DNA from: a virus
Direction: 5' to 3' (one strand)
DNA length: 45,287 bases
IMG/VR virus record: IMGVR_UViG_3300006100_001303
Coordinates: 1 to 45,287 of that record
The notes under the pieces were generated by a model, which saw only the letters and a list, made by a program, of their open reading frames with translations, was not told the DNA's origin and did not search any database. A program made the position numbers and the translations under genes. Positions 32,087 through 38,626 of this stretch are shown here, one piece after another; position 1 is the first letter of the stretch; every line of letters begins with the position of its first letter.

Positions 32087-32102
32087 ATATCCGCATGGAT
32101 AT
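32087..32102 (-). promoter_or_regulatory. Hairpin in the speD leader
   Basis: ATATCC / GGATAT 6-bp stem with a 4-nt loop, about 30 nt before the speD ATG. The 84-nt leader (32058-32141) also holds CCGCGG (32110-32113 area) and a possible late motif AATAAATA (32120-32127, minus strand). A regulatory structure is possible; no known riboswitch is recognised. Confidence 0.3.
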
Positions 32103-32141
32103 AAATCGCCGCGGTTGTTTATTTATTTTAATGTGCGTAGT

Positions 32142-32912
32142 TTACCAGCGTTCCTTAGAAAGTATTATAGCACGACTACCATTTCTGATCAAGAAATGAT
32201 TTTCTATTTTATTAATGTCGTAATTGCCTAGATACTTGTTTAGATAGGTTACTTGACTGCGACTAGATTCGTCAAGCTGTAGGCCGCCTTGCAGCGCATT
32301 TTTAAGCACATTGTAATCCCCTATCGCGATTACTCTAGCAGACAACGATTCTGCAAAAGGTTTCCTAAATGTAACAATGCTATCTTCTACAGTGATATCG
32401 TCGATCGCTCCTTGGTCAAAAAATTCAGAAATTTCTTCTTCCTCGGAAGAATTAACTCTGATTTTATATGCTTCGGGAGTTAATGGAATTACTTGCTGGG
32501 CAGTGTTAACATCGAATTCGTGGCCTTCGATATCTCTATACCAGCGGAATTTCCACGAAGCACACCCGCATAGTTGCCCGATACCATTTAGCAGATCCTT
32601 AATTTCTTCAGCAGCGTGTTCGGTTCTTTCGAGTTCGACGAATACGCTATAACTGCCGTCCTTTTCTTCACCTGAGCTAGTATCAGCATCGAGGACAAAT
32701 GAATAACCTTTTTCGATGAATTCCATTAGATCGATGGCAGGTTCTTTGCTGGCCGCACGAAATCTTAATACAAGTGTATCCTTATCTTCACCCATTTTAC
32801 TTTGATATTGATCAATGGTAAACAGATGGTCGATCATGTCCTTTAGGTCATCTTTACGAAGACCTTCGACAAGGTTACATCCCTTGAGTTGGTGTTTGTG
32901 GTACTGGTTCAT
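32142..32912 (-). CDS. Conserved-looking hypothetical phage protein (256 aa)
   Basis: Acidic soluble protein with SSEEEEISEFFDQGAIDD, and two apparent repeats of an alpha/beta unit (YKIRVNSSEE and IVTFRKPFAESLSARVIAIG). It overlaps the 180-aa gene by 38 nt and begins MNQYHKHQLKGCNLVEGL. No enzyme family recognised; from memory it resembles uncharacterised proteins of marine T4-like phages. Confidence 0.65.
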   Translation of the reverse strand: MNQYHKHQLKGCNLVEGLRKDDLKDMIDHLFTIDQYQSKMGEDKDTLVLRFRAASKEPAIDLMEFIEKGYSFVLDADTSSGEEKDGSYSVFVELERTEHAAEEIKDLLNGIGQLCGCASWKFRWYRDIEGHEFDVNTAQQVIPLTPEAYKIRVNSSEEEEISEFFDQGAIDDITVEDSIVTFRKPFAESLSARVIAIGDYNVLKNALQGGLQLDESSRSQVTYLNKYLGNYDINKIENHFLIRNGSRAIILSKERW

Positions 32913-33417
32913 TAGGCATTGCTTCCTGTGCGGCCATATCTGGCGTCATTGTTTGGCTTGGATCAATATCAATATGATCTTTGACGTATTCGCTTTGTTG
33001 GCGTTTTTGTCCTTGGAATATATCTTGCATTAATTTTTTAGGCATAGTGATCGATACAATCCAGATAGGTTGAGCATCAATCTTACCCTTTTTCGTGCCA
33101 GGTCGATAATCTCCGGGTTTGTAGATTTTACGAGGAACTAATAAATCGCTTTCTTTATAGGAAACTTTGCATCCATAATCGAGAAGTCTTGCTCCTCCAA
33201 TCGGATCTGGCATATTTTCGTAAGGCCACATAAATTTACATTCGACTGTATGTCGATGTACATTTGGTCCTTCAACTAATTCACCATCTTCCCAATTTTT
33301 AAAAACATATACATCGATATCGTCTAGCACTCGTTCAAAATCCTTGAGAATTTTAAACGATTCGTTATCGGTAGTTAGGTTTTCAATGTTTTTAATCAAA
33401 TCAATAATATCAAGCAT
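32875..33417 (-). CDS. Hypothetical protein (180 aa), possibly structural
   Basis: N-terminal helical region, then a beta-rich domain (VHRHTVECKFMWPYENMPDP, GGARLLDYGCKVSYKESDLL) and a Pro/Gln-rich flexible C-terminus (PNEPVPQTPTQGM). No membrane segment. It is preceded by a CATAAATA late-type motif and a GAGAG ribosome-binding site. It is divergent from phoH. Confidence 0.64.
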   Translation of the reverse strand: MLDIIDLIKNIENLTTDNESFKILKDFERVLDDIDVYVFKNWEDGELVEGPNVHRHTVECKFMWPYENMPDPIGGARLLDYGCKVSYKESDLLVPRKIYKPGDYRPGTKKGKIDAQPIWIVSITMPKKLMQDIFQGQKRQQSEYVKDHIDIDPSQTMTPDMAAQEAMPNEPVPQTPTQGM

Positions 33418-33438
33418 ATGGGTTCTCTCTTGGCAAGG

Positions 33439-33446
33439 TATTTATG
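33439..33446 (-). promoter_or_regulatory. Candidate late-promoter octamer (CATAAATA)
   Basis: Fits NATAAATA on the minus strand, 22 nt before the ATG at 33417, in the divergent gap with phoH. Short-motif evidence only. Confidence 0.38.
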
Positions 33447-33465
33447 CGATTCCGAATTTCGGCAT

Positions 33466-33495
33466 TTGATTAGGATTTTAAAAAATATAGATAAT
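33466..33495 (+). promoter_or_regulatory. sigma70-like promoter for phoH
   Basis: TTGATT (33466-33471), 18-nt spacer, GATAAT (33490-33495) on the plus strand. Predicted start near 33502, which places the upstream GTG at 33501 outside the transcript and supports the TTG start of phoH at 33531. Confidence 0.55.
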
Positions 33496-33530
33496 TAAGT
33501 GTGCAGGTCATCTACTTTAGGAGATGCGAT

Positions 33531-34286
33531 TTGTCTAAACCAAGAAGGCGTGAACGCAACACTGGTGCCAACAATGCTTATTCGCAGCGCGATGAGACAC
33601 CAAACCTTATCGAATTCAATCATTATGTTAAAAAGAAGAAAGACGTTAATATTGTTCCTCGCAATCTAAGCCAGGAAACATATATTGAGGCTCTTCGTAA
33701 CTCACGAAAATACATAGTCTTTGCCATCGGGCCAGCAGGTACCGGTAAGACTATGCTTGGAGTACAGCATGCCATCAAGCAATTCAAAGAGGGGGTGGTT
33801 GACAAAATAGTCATTACACGGCCGGCTGTATCTGTCGATGAAGAACATGGATTTCTACCAGGCACACTGGAACAGAAAATGGAACCATGGACTCGTCCAA
33901 TTTTTGATGTTTTCAAAGAATACTATCATCCACGAGAAATTACTTCCATGTTAGAAAATGGTCTTCTTGAAATTAGTCCTCTTGCTTATATGCGTGGACG
34001 CACATTCAAGAACGCTTACATTGTAGCTGACGAAATGCAAAATGCAACACCAAGTCAGATGAAAATGTTACTAACACGTATCGGTGAAAACTCGAGAATG
34101 ATTGTAACAGGAGATCTACAACAGGCAGATAGACCCGAAACAAACGGGTTATTAGACTTTGTGAGTCGTTTACGCACTCACTCAGGTCACAAGATGATCG
34201 ATATCGTGCAATTCCAAGCAAAAGATATCGAACGTCACCCGGCGGTTAAGGAAATTTTATCAATCTATAAGGAGTTAGACGACTAA
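33531..34286 (+). CDS. phoH: PhoH-like ATPase
   Basis: 251 aa from the TTG at 33531, chosen because TTTAGGAG lies 7 nt before it; an in-frame GTG at 33501 has no ribosome-binding site. Walker A GPAGTGKT, IVITRPAVSVDEEHGFLPG and Walker B YIVADEMQNATPSQ are intact, with RMIVTGDLQQAD as motif III. PhoH proteins are RNA-helicase-like ATPases, common in marine phages; their role in infection is not settled. It is a single-gene unit with its own promoter and a shared terminator, on the strand opposite to its neighbours. Confidence 0.93.
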   Translation: MSKPRRRERNTGANNAYSQRDETPNLIEFNHYVKKKKDVNIVPRNLSQETYIEALRNSRKYIVFAIGPAGTGKTMLGVQHAIKQFKEGVVDKIVITRPAVSVDEEHGFLPGTLEQKMEPWTRPIFDVFKEYYHPREITSMLENGLLEISPLAYMRGRTFKNAYIVADEMQNATPSQMKMLLTRIGENSRMIVTGDLQQADRPETNGLLDFVSRLRTHSGHKMIDIVQFQAKDIERHPAVKEILSIYKELDD

Positions 34287-34311
34287 AATAGAAAAAGAAA
34301 TTTAACCAAAG

Positions 34312-34358
34312 AAAAACCGCGTAACCACCGACCTGCAAATCGAGTTACGCGGTTTTTT
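34312..34358. terminator. Bidirectional Rho-independent terminator between convergent genes
   Basis: 14-bp inverted repeat AAAAACCGCGTAAC (34312-34325) / GTTACGCGGTTTTT (34344-34357), 18-nt loop. T-runs flank the stem on both strands. It ends phoH (stop at 34286) and the minus-strand gene (stop at 34357). Confidence 0.9.
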
Positions 34359-34701
34359 ATTCTTCATTGTTATTTTTGGTATCGTCGTCGCTAAATGCAC
34401 CGATAATTGCAAAAATTAACATAACTGGTAAAATAATAAACCAGAAATGGATTATTACGGCTCCTACGATTAGGAAAGCTATAGTAGCAAGAAGCCATTC
34501 GGGCATTTCTCCCGAAGAATGTGTTTCTTCGTAATACTCGTCCTCTTCGTAGTACGAATTGTTACGTGCGTTCCTTTGTTGATTTTTGAACTGCTTTTCT
34601 TGAATTCTAGCCTGCTTTGCTATATTTTTATTTCGTTCACAGTTCCAACAAGTTCCCCAGAGATTAACTGCTTGGACACCACAGAGACTACAAATTTCCA
34701 T
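34357..34701 (-). CDS. Small membrane protein with N-terminal zinc ribbon (114 aa)
   Basis: MEICSLCGVQAVNLWGTCWNC holds two CxxC pairs forming a zinc ribbon. A charged Gln/Asn/Tyr linker follows, then two hydrophobic helices (WLLATIAFLIVGAVIIHFW and FIILPVMLIFAIIGAF) and an acidic tail. It should sit in the inner membrane with the zinc ribbon exposed. It has its own consensus promoter and terminator as a single-gene unit, suggesting early expression. Function unknown; host-takeover or lysis control are possible. Confidence 0.72.
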   Translation of the reverse strand: MEICSLCGVQAVNLWGTCWNCERNKNIAKQARIQEKQFKNQQRNARNNSYYEEDEYYEETHSSGEMPEWLLATIAFLIVGAVIIHFWFIILPVMLIFAIIGAFSDDDTKNNNEE

Positions 34702-34712
34702 GTCGTTACTCC

Positions 34713-34756
34713 TTTGCTATTTGTTGTATAATAGCAAAATAGACGAGTACTGTCAA
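34713..34756 (-). promoter_or_regulatory. Consensus sigma70 promoter with an inverted repeat across the -10
   Basis: TTGACA (34751-34756), 17 nt, TATTAT (34728-34733) on the minus strand. A perfect 9-bp inverted repeat, TTTGCTATT (34713-34721) and AATAGCAAA (34730-34738), spans the -10 and predicted start. It could be a repressor operator. Leader about 20 nt. Confidence 0.83.
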
Positions 34757-35680
34757 CTACTGTAAACGAGCTAGCTTTACAAGAACAGCCGCGAGGTTAA
34801 TCTCCGGATCAGCAATTAGTGTGTGATCCACGAGTCCTTGTTTAATAATCAACAACGCTTGATCTCTGGTTTCGTCATCTTTGCCAAAAAGATCTAAGTT
34901 ATCGTACATCCACCGGTAGATGCCCTCCATTTCTTCAGGTCTTGCATTGCCGCATAGCAATTTACGTGCTGCTTGTATTTTACCCGCCTTAAACAAGTTG
35001 ACCATTTCGAATTTGTAATCAGACACACCTGCATCGTCATTGCCCGGGGGAACTAATTTCCCATCAACGCTGTGCTGTTGTAGAAGATTGATGCACTTTC
35101 TTAGATCTGGATAAACGCCCTTGACATACATATCTAATAGATCTAAGTCGAAATTAATGTTCTCCTCCATTAAAATTGTAGCAGCACGAGCGGTAAATTC
35201 TACTTGATCGATGCTGGCAAAATGCATTTGTTGGCATCTACTATGCAATGCTGGTACAATTCTGCTTGGAGTATTGCAGGTTAAAATAAATCTACAAGTT
35301 GAAGAATATTCTTCAATGACACCTTTCAGCGAATCTTGAGCTTGGATACTCAATCGATCGGCTTCGTCGAGCAATACAGTCTTAAATGGTCCGAACGGAA
35401 TCATGCTAATGAACGGAACAATCTTATTTCGAATAAAATCAATACCGGTTTCTCTACTAGCATTTACTTCTAAGATATCATAATTTTCGATTCCAATTTC
35501 ATGAAGTAGCAGTTTAGCCAGTGTTGTTTTACCGATACCGGGGCTTCCGCTTAAAAGAAGATGAGGAATGGACTGTTCTTTAATCCATGCTTGAATCTGT
35601 TTCTTTTGATTACCATCACGAAATACGTATCCGTCCACTGTATTTGGTCGGTATTTTTCAGTCCATAGTTCAACTGCCAC
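34757..35680 (-). CDS. 44: Clamp-loader ATPase (T4 gp44 type)
   Basis: 307 aa (T4 gp44 is 319). WTEKYRPNTVDGYVF at the start, Walker A GSPGIGKTTLAKLLL, Walker B VLLDEADRLS, sensor 1 FILTCNTPSRI and the SRC box ALHSRCQQMHF. It loads the sliding clamp, with gp62 as partner in T4. The start codon is GTG with GAGGGA upstream. No gp62 homologue was recognised beside it, and it lies 20 kb from the polymerase and clamp, unlike T4. A promoter -35 box begins immediately after its stop codon. Confidence 0.93.
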   Translation of the reverse strand: MAVELWTEKYRPNTVDGYVFRDGNQKKQIQAWIKEQSIPHLLLSGSPGIGKTTLAKLLLHEIGIENYDILEVNASRETGIDFIRNKIVPFISMIPFGPFKTVLLDEADRLSIQAQDSLKGVIEEYSSTCRFILTCNTPSRIVPALHSRCQQMHFASIDQVEFTARAATILMEENINFDLDLLDMYVKGVYPDLRKCINLLQQHSVDGKLVPPGNDDAGVSDYKFEMVNLFKAGKIQAARKLLCGNARPEEMEGIYRWMYDNLDLFGKDDETRDQALLIIKQGLVDHTLIADPEINLAAVLVKLARLQ

Positions 35681-35851
35681 TTAATTTCCCTCGCTTAATG
35701 CTTCTTTTGCAATATTGGCACACGTATAGCCGTGTCCGTGGCCATTTCCGTGTCCGAATTTTTCGATTTTGTCTAAAGCCGCTTGATATTTTGCGACTTT
35801 TTCTCGTAGTTCTCTTATTTCGCCGACATAGCGTTCAACTTCGTGATTCAT
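35681..35851 (-). CDS. Hypothetical small protein, Gly/His-rich (56 aa)
   Basis: Begins MNHEVERYVGEIRELREKVA, an amphipathic helix or coiled coil, then FGHGNGHGHGYTCANIAKEA. The HGxGHGHG cluster plus Cys could bind metal. It lies exactly between gp44 (adjoining, no gap) and the 97-aa gene (3 nt apart). The frame is supported by this spacing. Function unknown. Confidence 0.62.
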   Translation of the reverse strand: MNHEVERYVGEIRELREKVAKYQAALDKIEKFGHGNGHGHGYTCANIAKEALSEGN

Positions 35852-35854
35852 ATA

Positions 35855-36148
35855 TTATCCATAATAACCGTGTGATTTGTGTGTTCTCTCGGATGTAGTT
35901 CCGCAAAGTACGCATTTGTTCCAATATTCAGTGTATGCTTGATCTAAGTATGAACCACCGAAATAATACTGTTCTTGTGTAACCTCATCATGAGTACAAG
36001 TTTCAAGTAATTCTTTAATTGCATCATTATGCTTTTTTATCAGTTTACGTTTAGCAATAACGAATTCGTGGTTGTCGATCTCTGCTTGACTTTTATTAGA
36101 AAGTTTGCGGTGCTTTTCGATCTGCTTTTTGCGGTCTTCGAAGGTCAT
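35855..36148 (-). CDS. Hypothetical zinc-binding-like protein (97 aa)
   Basis: Highly charged N-terminal coiled coil (DRKKQIEKHRKLSNKSQAEI) and a C-terminal part with CTHDE and CVLCGTTSERTH, which together could chelate zinc. It overlaps the 145-aa gene by ATGA. No family recognised. Confidence 0.66.
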   Translation of the reverse strand: MTFEDRKKQIEKHRKLSNKSQAEIDNHEFVIAKRKLIKKHNDAIKELLETCTHDEVTQEQYYFGGSYLDQAYTEYWNKCVLCGTTSERTHKSHGYYG

Positions 36149-36582
36149 ACTGTTTCTTTCTTTAACAGTTCTATTGTGCGATACTGTTCGACTAGCTTAT
36201 CGTAATTGTCATAGTTTACCGCAGCAAGATCAGGATATTTTTCTTCAAGAGCACGATCGGTCATGTCCAATCTTAATCGTAACCATCTATCCTCATAAGA
36301 ATGTGGATCTACAAATTCTTTAAAGGAAATGTAAGGCATAAGTTGCACTTTGTCATTACCTAAATTTAGCGATAAACGTTCGGTTGATTTAATCATTCTC
36401 CCGTCGCCTTCGCAACGCCCGCATGTAGTACGATATGTACTATACTCTCTCTTGTGATAGTCGGATAATTCTTCTTTTTCGAAGAATCCGTATCCTTTGC
36501 AGTGCTCACAAAGGACAACAGTATTGGATCTGCTCAAACTACCAGTGATGTATTGAGGAAGGTCCTTGATCTCAATGGGCAT
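36145..36582 (-). CDS. Protein with a stand-alone DnaJ-type zinc finger (145 aa)
   Basis: VVLCEHCKGYGFF and TTCGRCEGDGRMI are two CxxCxGxG repeats, the hallmark of the DnaJ central zinc finger. There is no J domain. Residues after about 75 form a separate domain (NDKVQLMPYISFKEFVD; LEEKYPDLAAVNYDNYDK). The window's DnaJ lacks this finger. The pairing of the two is suggestive but not shown. It is followed directly by the cytidylyltransferase gene's start. Confidence 0.72.
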   Translation of the reverse strand: MPIEIKDLPQYITGSLSRSNTVVLCEHCKGYGFFEKEELSDYHKREYSTYRTTCGRCEGDGRMIKSTERLSLNLGNDKVQLMPYISFKEFVDPHSYEDRWLRLRLDMTDRALEEKYPDLAAVNYDNYDKLVEQYRTIELLKKETV

Positions 36583-37047
36583 TTATTTTCCTTTGTTATA
36601 CTCGGCTTCTACTACACGCTTGCGTAGATTACTGGATGAAAAACTGTGATCACGCCCATTGTAAATCAATTCGATTCCTCTGGACTCGCATTCTACCTTT
36701 CCGGTAAACTCTCTGTCTTTGTATTCAGTTCCGAGTATTCTAACGTCAAGCGGTAGTATCAGAAGCAAGTCAATTAAGTCTTGCTCTGTTTGGTAAACAA
36801 CAACTTCGTCAACGTATCTTACAGCAGCCAATTGAATTTGGCGTTCCACGATACTTTGAACGGGAGAATTTTTGCTAGCTCTGTCAATGGTGGGATCTGT
36901 TTGTAATCCTGCGATCAAATAATCACAATGATTTTTAGCTTCGGCTAACATTGCAATATGACCTGCATGAAGCAGATCGAATGTGCTGAAGGTGATGCCT
37001 ATTTTAAGGCCCTTGTCTTTTAATTCTTTAACTTTGTTGAAAATCAT
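36583..37047 (-). CDS. Cytidylyltransferase (glycerol-3-phosphate or similar)
   Basis: 154 aa. FSTFDLLHAGHIAML is the HxGH motif and FSSSNLRKRV the RSSxxxR-like C-terminal motif of the TagD/RfaE-type family, which couples CTP to an alcohol phosphate. Related genes occur in marine phages, perhaps for surface-sugar or lipid alteration. The promoter's -10 ends 5 nt before the ATG, so the transcript is probably leaderless or nearly so. No alternative start exists downstream before the conserved part. Confidence 0.8.
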   Translation of the reverse strand: MIFNKVKELKDKGLKIGITFSTFDLLHAGHIAMLAEAKNHCDYLIAGLQTDPTIDRASKNSPVQSIVERQIQLAAVRYVDEVVVYQTEQDLIDLLLILPLDVRILGTEYKDREFTGKVECESRGIELIYNGRDHSFSSSNLRKRVVEAEYNKGK

Positions 37048-37052
37048 GCCTT

Positions 37053-37081
37053 ATTATACACAAGGTATAATCAAGTGTCAA
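37053..37081 (-). promoter_or_regulatory. Perfect consensus sigma70 promoter abutting a start codon
   Basis: TTGACA (37076-37081), 17 nt, TATAAT (37053-37058) on the minus strand. The start of transcription falls at about the A of the ATG (37047). The -10 is one arm of ATTATAC/GTATAAT (37053-37059 and 37065-37071), 5 nt apart. The -35 overlaps the end of the upstream gene. Confidence 0.85.
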
Positions 37082-37313
37082 CGGATTTTTGCTGATTTAA
37101 ATGGGAATAATCTTTAGTTACAAATCGTAAGAATTTTGAATTATCAAGATATAATTTTTGTTCTTCCATAGGAAACGCCCACAGAGAACTTTCTTCTCCG
37201 TGAAATTCATTAAATGGGCAGACCCATCTGCCTTGCTTATTAGGATTTTCTTCATTAGGAATGTATATATGAAGAACCTTACATCTGGTACAAACGGACG
37301 GGCCTAATCCCAT
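37071..37313 (-). CDS. Hypothetical protein (80 aa)
   Basis: Begins MGLGPSVCTRCKVLHIYIP with one CxxC and a third Cys at WVCPF, so a partial zinc site is possible. The rest is aromatic and charged (EEQKLYLDNSKFLRFVTKD). Its ATG overlaps the stop of the 36-aa gene (TAATG). No family recognised. Confidence 0.68.
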   Translation of the reverse strand: MGLGPSVCTRCKVLHIYIPNEENPNKQGRWVCPFNEFHGEESSLWAFPMEEQKLYLDNSKFLRFVTKDYSHLNQQKSVDT

Positions 37314-37423
37314 TATTCTTCTTCGAAATCTTTACCAATAATCGAAACTGATACTCTGTCAGGTACTACGATAATCTTAGTTGAAAGGAAATACAATTGA
37401 AATCCTTCTTTAATTTGATTCAT
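37313..37423 (-). CDS. Hypothetical microprotein (36 aa)
   Basis: A 36-codon frame, MNQIKEGFQLYFLSTKIIVV followed by PDRVSVSIIGKDFEEE. It fills the gap exactly, overlapping the 61-aa gene upstream by ATGA and the 80-aa gene downstream by one base, which is the main evidence for translation. Function unknown. Confidence 0.55.
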   Translation of the reverse strand: MNQIKEGFQLYFLSTKIIVVPDRVSVSIIGKDFEEE

Positions 37424-37605
37424 ATACGATTCTGCCCTTCTTCTTTAAGGTAATGATCAATATATGCTACAAGGAATGCCCGTTGCATAGACATGATAAC
37501 ATCAATTGCGCCTTCCTTACCGAAAGTTTCAATAAATCCCGGAAGGCTGCTCTTTTCAAGAACAAACGTTTCAAACACGCTTTCTGTCTGCGGTTGGCCT
37601 GCCAT
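37420..37605 (-). CDS. Hypothetical protein (61 aa)
   Basis: Helical protein beginning MAGQPQTESVFETFVLEK, with an amphipathic C-terminus (SMQRAFLVAYIDHYLKEEG). It is coupled to the mazG gene (one-base overlap) and to the 36-aa gene. No family recognised. Confidence 0.68.
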   Translation of the reverse strand: MAGQPQTESVFETFVLEKSSLPGFIETFGKEGAIDVIMSMQRAFLVAYIDHYLKEEGQNRI

Positions 37606-38015
37606 TACAGGTCGCCTTCTTTGCGGTTTTCAGAATAGTGAGCATCAAACTTTCCACCCGGATAACGAGCTTCTAGCTTGTTGACATTTTCAGCAATAAC
37701 TTCGTTCGGATCAAGTCCAAGTGCATTACATGCATTGGTCCAATACCAAATGATATCTCCGAGTTCACGCTTCATGTGAAAAATGGTATCCTCGTTCAGC
37801 GGCTTGCCCTGAAAGAAAATCTTCTTTACAATTTCATTGAACTCTCCGCCTTCGCTGGCAAGTCCTATACCTGCTGTAAGTAGCAACGGAATGTTGACAT
37901 TACTGGTATTGTGGAGTTTCCGGACATGTTCTACAAATTCTACTGGATCCTTGCTTGTCTCTGAACAGACTGCTAGTACAAACTCTGCATACTTGTTTAA
38001 ATCTATGTTACTCAA
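37605..38015 (-). CDS. mazG: MazG-like nucleotide pyrophosphohydrolase
   Basis: 136 aa with the all-alpha NTP pyrophosphatase metal site EGGEFNEIVKK and, 30 residues on, KRELGDIIWYW (ExxE..ExxD). MazG hydrolyses (d)NTPs or ppGpp; phage versions may alter nucleotide pools or the stringent response. The family is common in T4-like aquatic phages. It overlaps the GroES-like gene by ATGA. Confidence 0.88.
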   Translation of the reverse strand: MSNIDLNKYAEFVLAVCSETSKDPVEFVEHVRKLHNTSNVNIPLLLTAGIGLASEGGEFNEIVKKIFFQGKPLNEDTIFHMKRELGDIIWYWTNACNALGLDPNEVIAENVNKLEARYPGGKFDAHYSENRKEGDL

Positions 38016-38422
38016 AATTTCCTCGCTTCATTAACAAAATCTTCTGGACGGTGTTGAACATTTGGAGTTGTATCAATACCATTATTAATCATCACTGCGT
38101 TGTCTGGCTTCTCGTTTTGCCAGCCAATGATGCTTTCAGCTTCGACCATACGAACGTCGATTACCTCACCGGTACCTTCGTCGACATTGACTCCCCGGGT
38201 CCATCTTCCATGTTCGACTAAAACCCAATCACCGACTTGATAATCGTCGACATTTTTATGTCCTTTTGCGTGAACTTTGGCCCATCGTGGATATATTCCT
38301 CTAGAAGTACCATTATCGTCGCGGATAATGATGCCACTAGCAGTTTTTTGATCTCCGAAATACATATCCGTAACTAGTACGCGATCGAGTACCGGAGTAA
38401 GTTTACCTTTTCTAATAACCAT
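38012..38422 (-). CDS. GroES-like co-chaperonin (gp31 type)
   Basis: 136 aa. The GroES beta-barrel shows as PVLDRVLVTDMYFGDQKTAS followed by GIIIRDDNG (mobile loop area), then WAKVHAKGHKNVDDYQVGDW and VLVEHG. GroES-like phage proteins (T4 gp31, CocO) replace host GroES on GroEL to fold phage capsid protein. It is longer than host GroES (about 97 aa) because of a C-terminal extension of about 40 residues of unknown role. Confidence 0.83.
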   Translation of the reverse strand: MVIRKGKLTPVLDRVLVTDMYFGDQKTASGIIIRDDNGTSRGIYPRWAKVHAKGHKNVDDYQVGDWVLVEHGRWTRGVNVDEGTGEVIDVRMVEAESIIGWQNEKPDNAVMINNGIDTTPNVQHRPEDFVNEARKF

Positions 38423-38425
38423 TAA

Positions 38426-38617
38426 TTACTTCTTTTGATTATAGTGATCGTTGACAATATCTTCACGCTTGCGAATAATTTGACCACCCGGTCCTAATTC
38501 ATCTCCGCGAGCATTCATTCTAACGTTGCCTACTGCTGGCATAGTTTCATTACGAGCAGCCAATGATTCTAGATCAACTTGCTTGCCCTGCATTGTTCGA
38601 TATACTTTACGTGCCAT
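38426..38617 (-). CDS. Conserved small phage protein (63 aa)
   Basis: Begins MARKVYRTMQGKQVDLESLA and continues VGNVRMNARGDELGPGGQII with a basic end. Proteins of this pattern are widespread in T4-like marine phages (from memory), but their role is not known. It sits 3 nt upstream of the GroES-like gene. Confidence 0.75.
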   Translation of the reverse strand: MARKVYRTMQGKQVDLESLAARNETMPAVGNVRMNARGDELGPGGQIIRKREDIVNDHYNQKK

Positions 38618-38626
38618 ATTATTTTC

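Noticed and set aside
33501-33530. GTG start that would lengthen PhoH by 10 residues
   Set aside because: No ribosome-binding site, and the predicted transcription start lies at about the same base; the TTG at 33531 has a good site.
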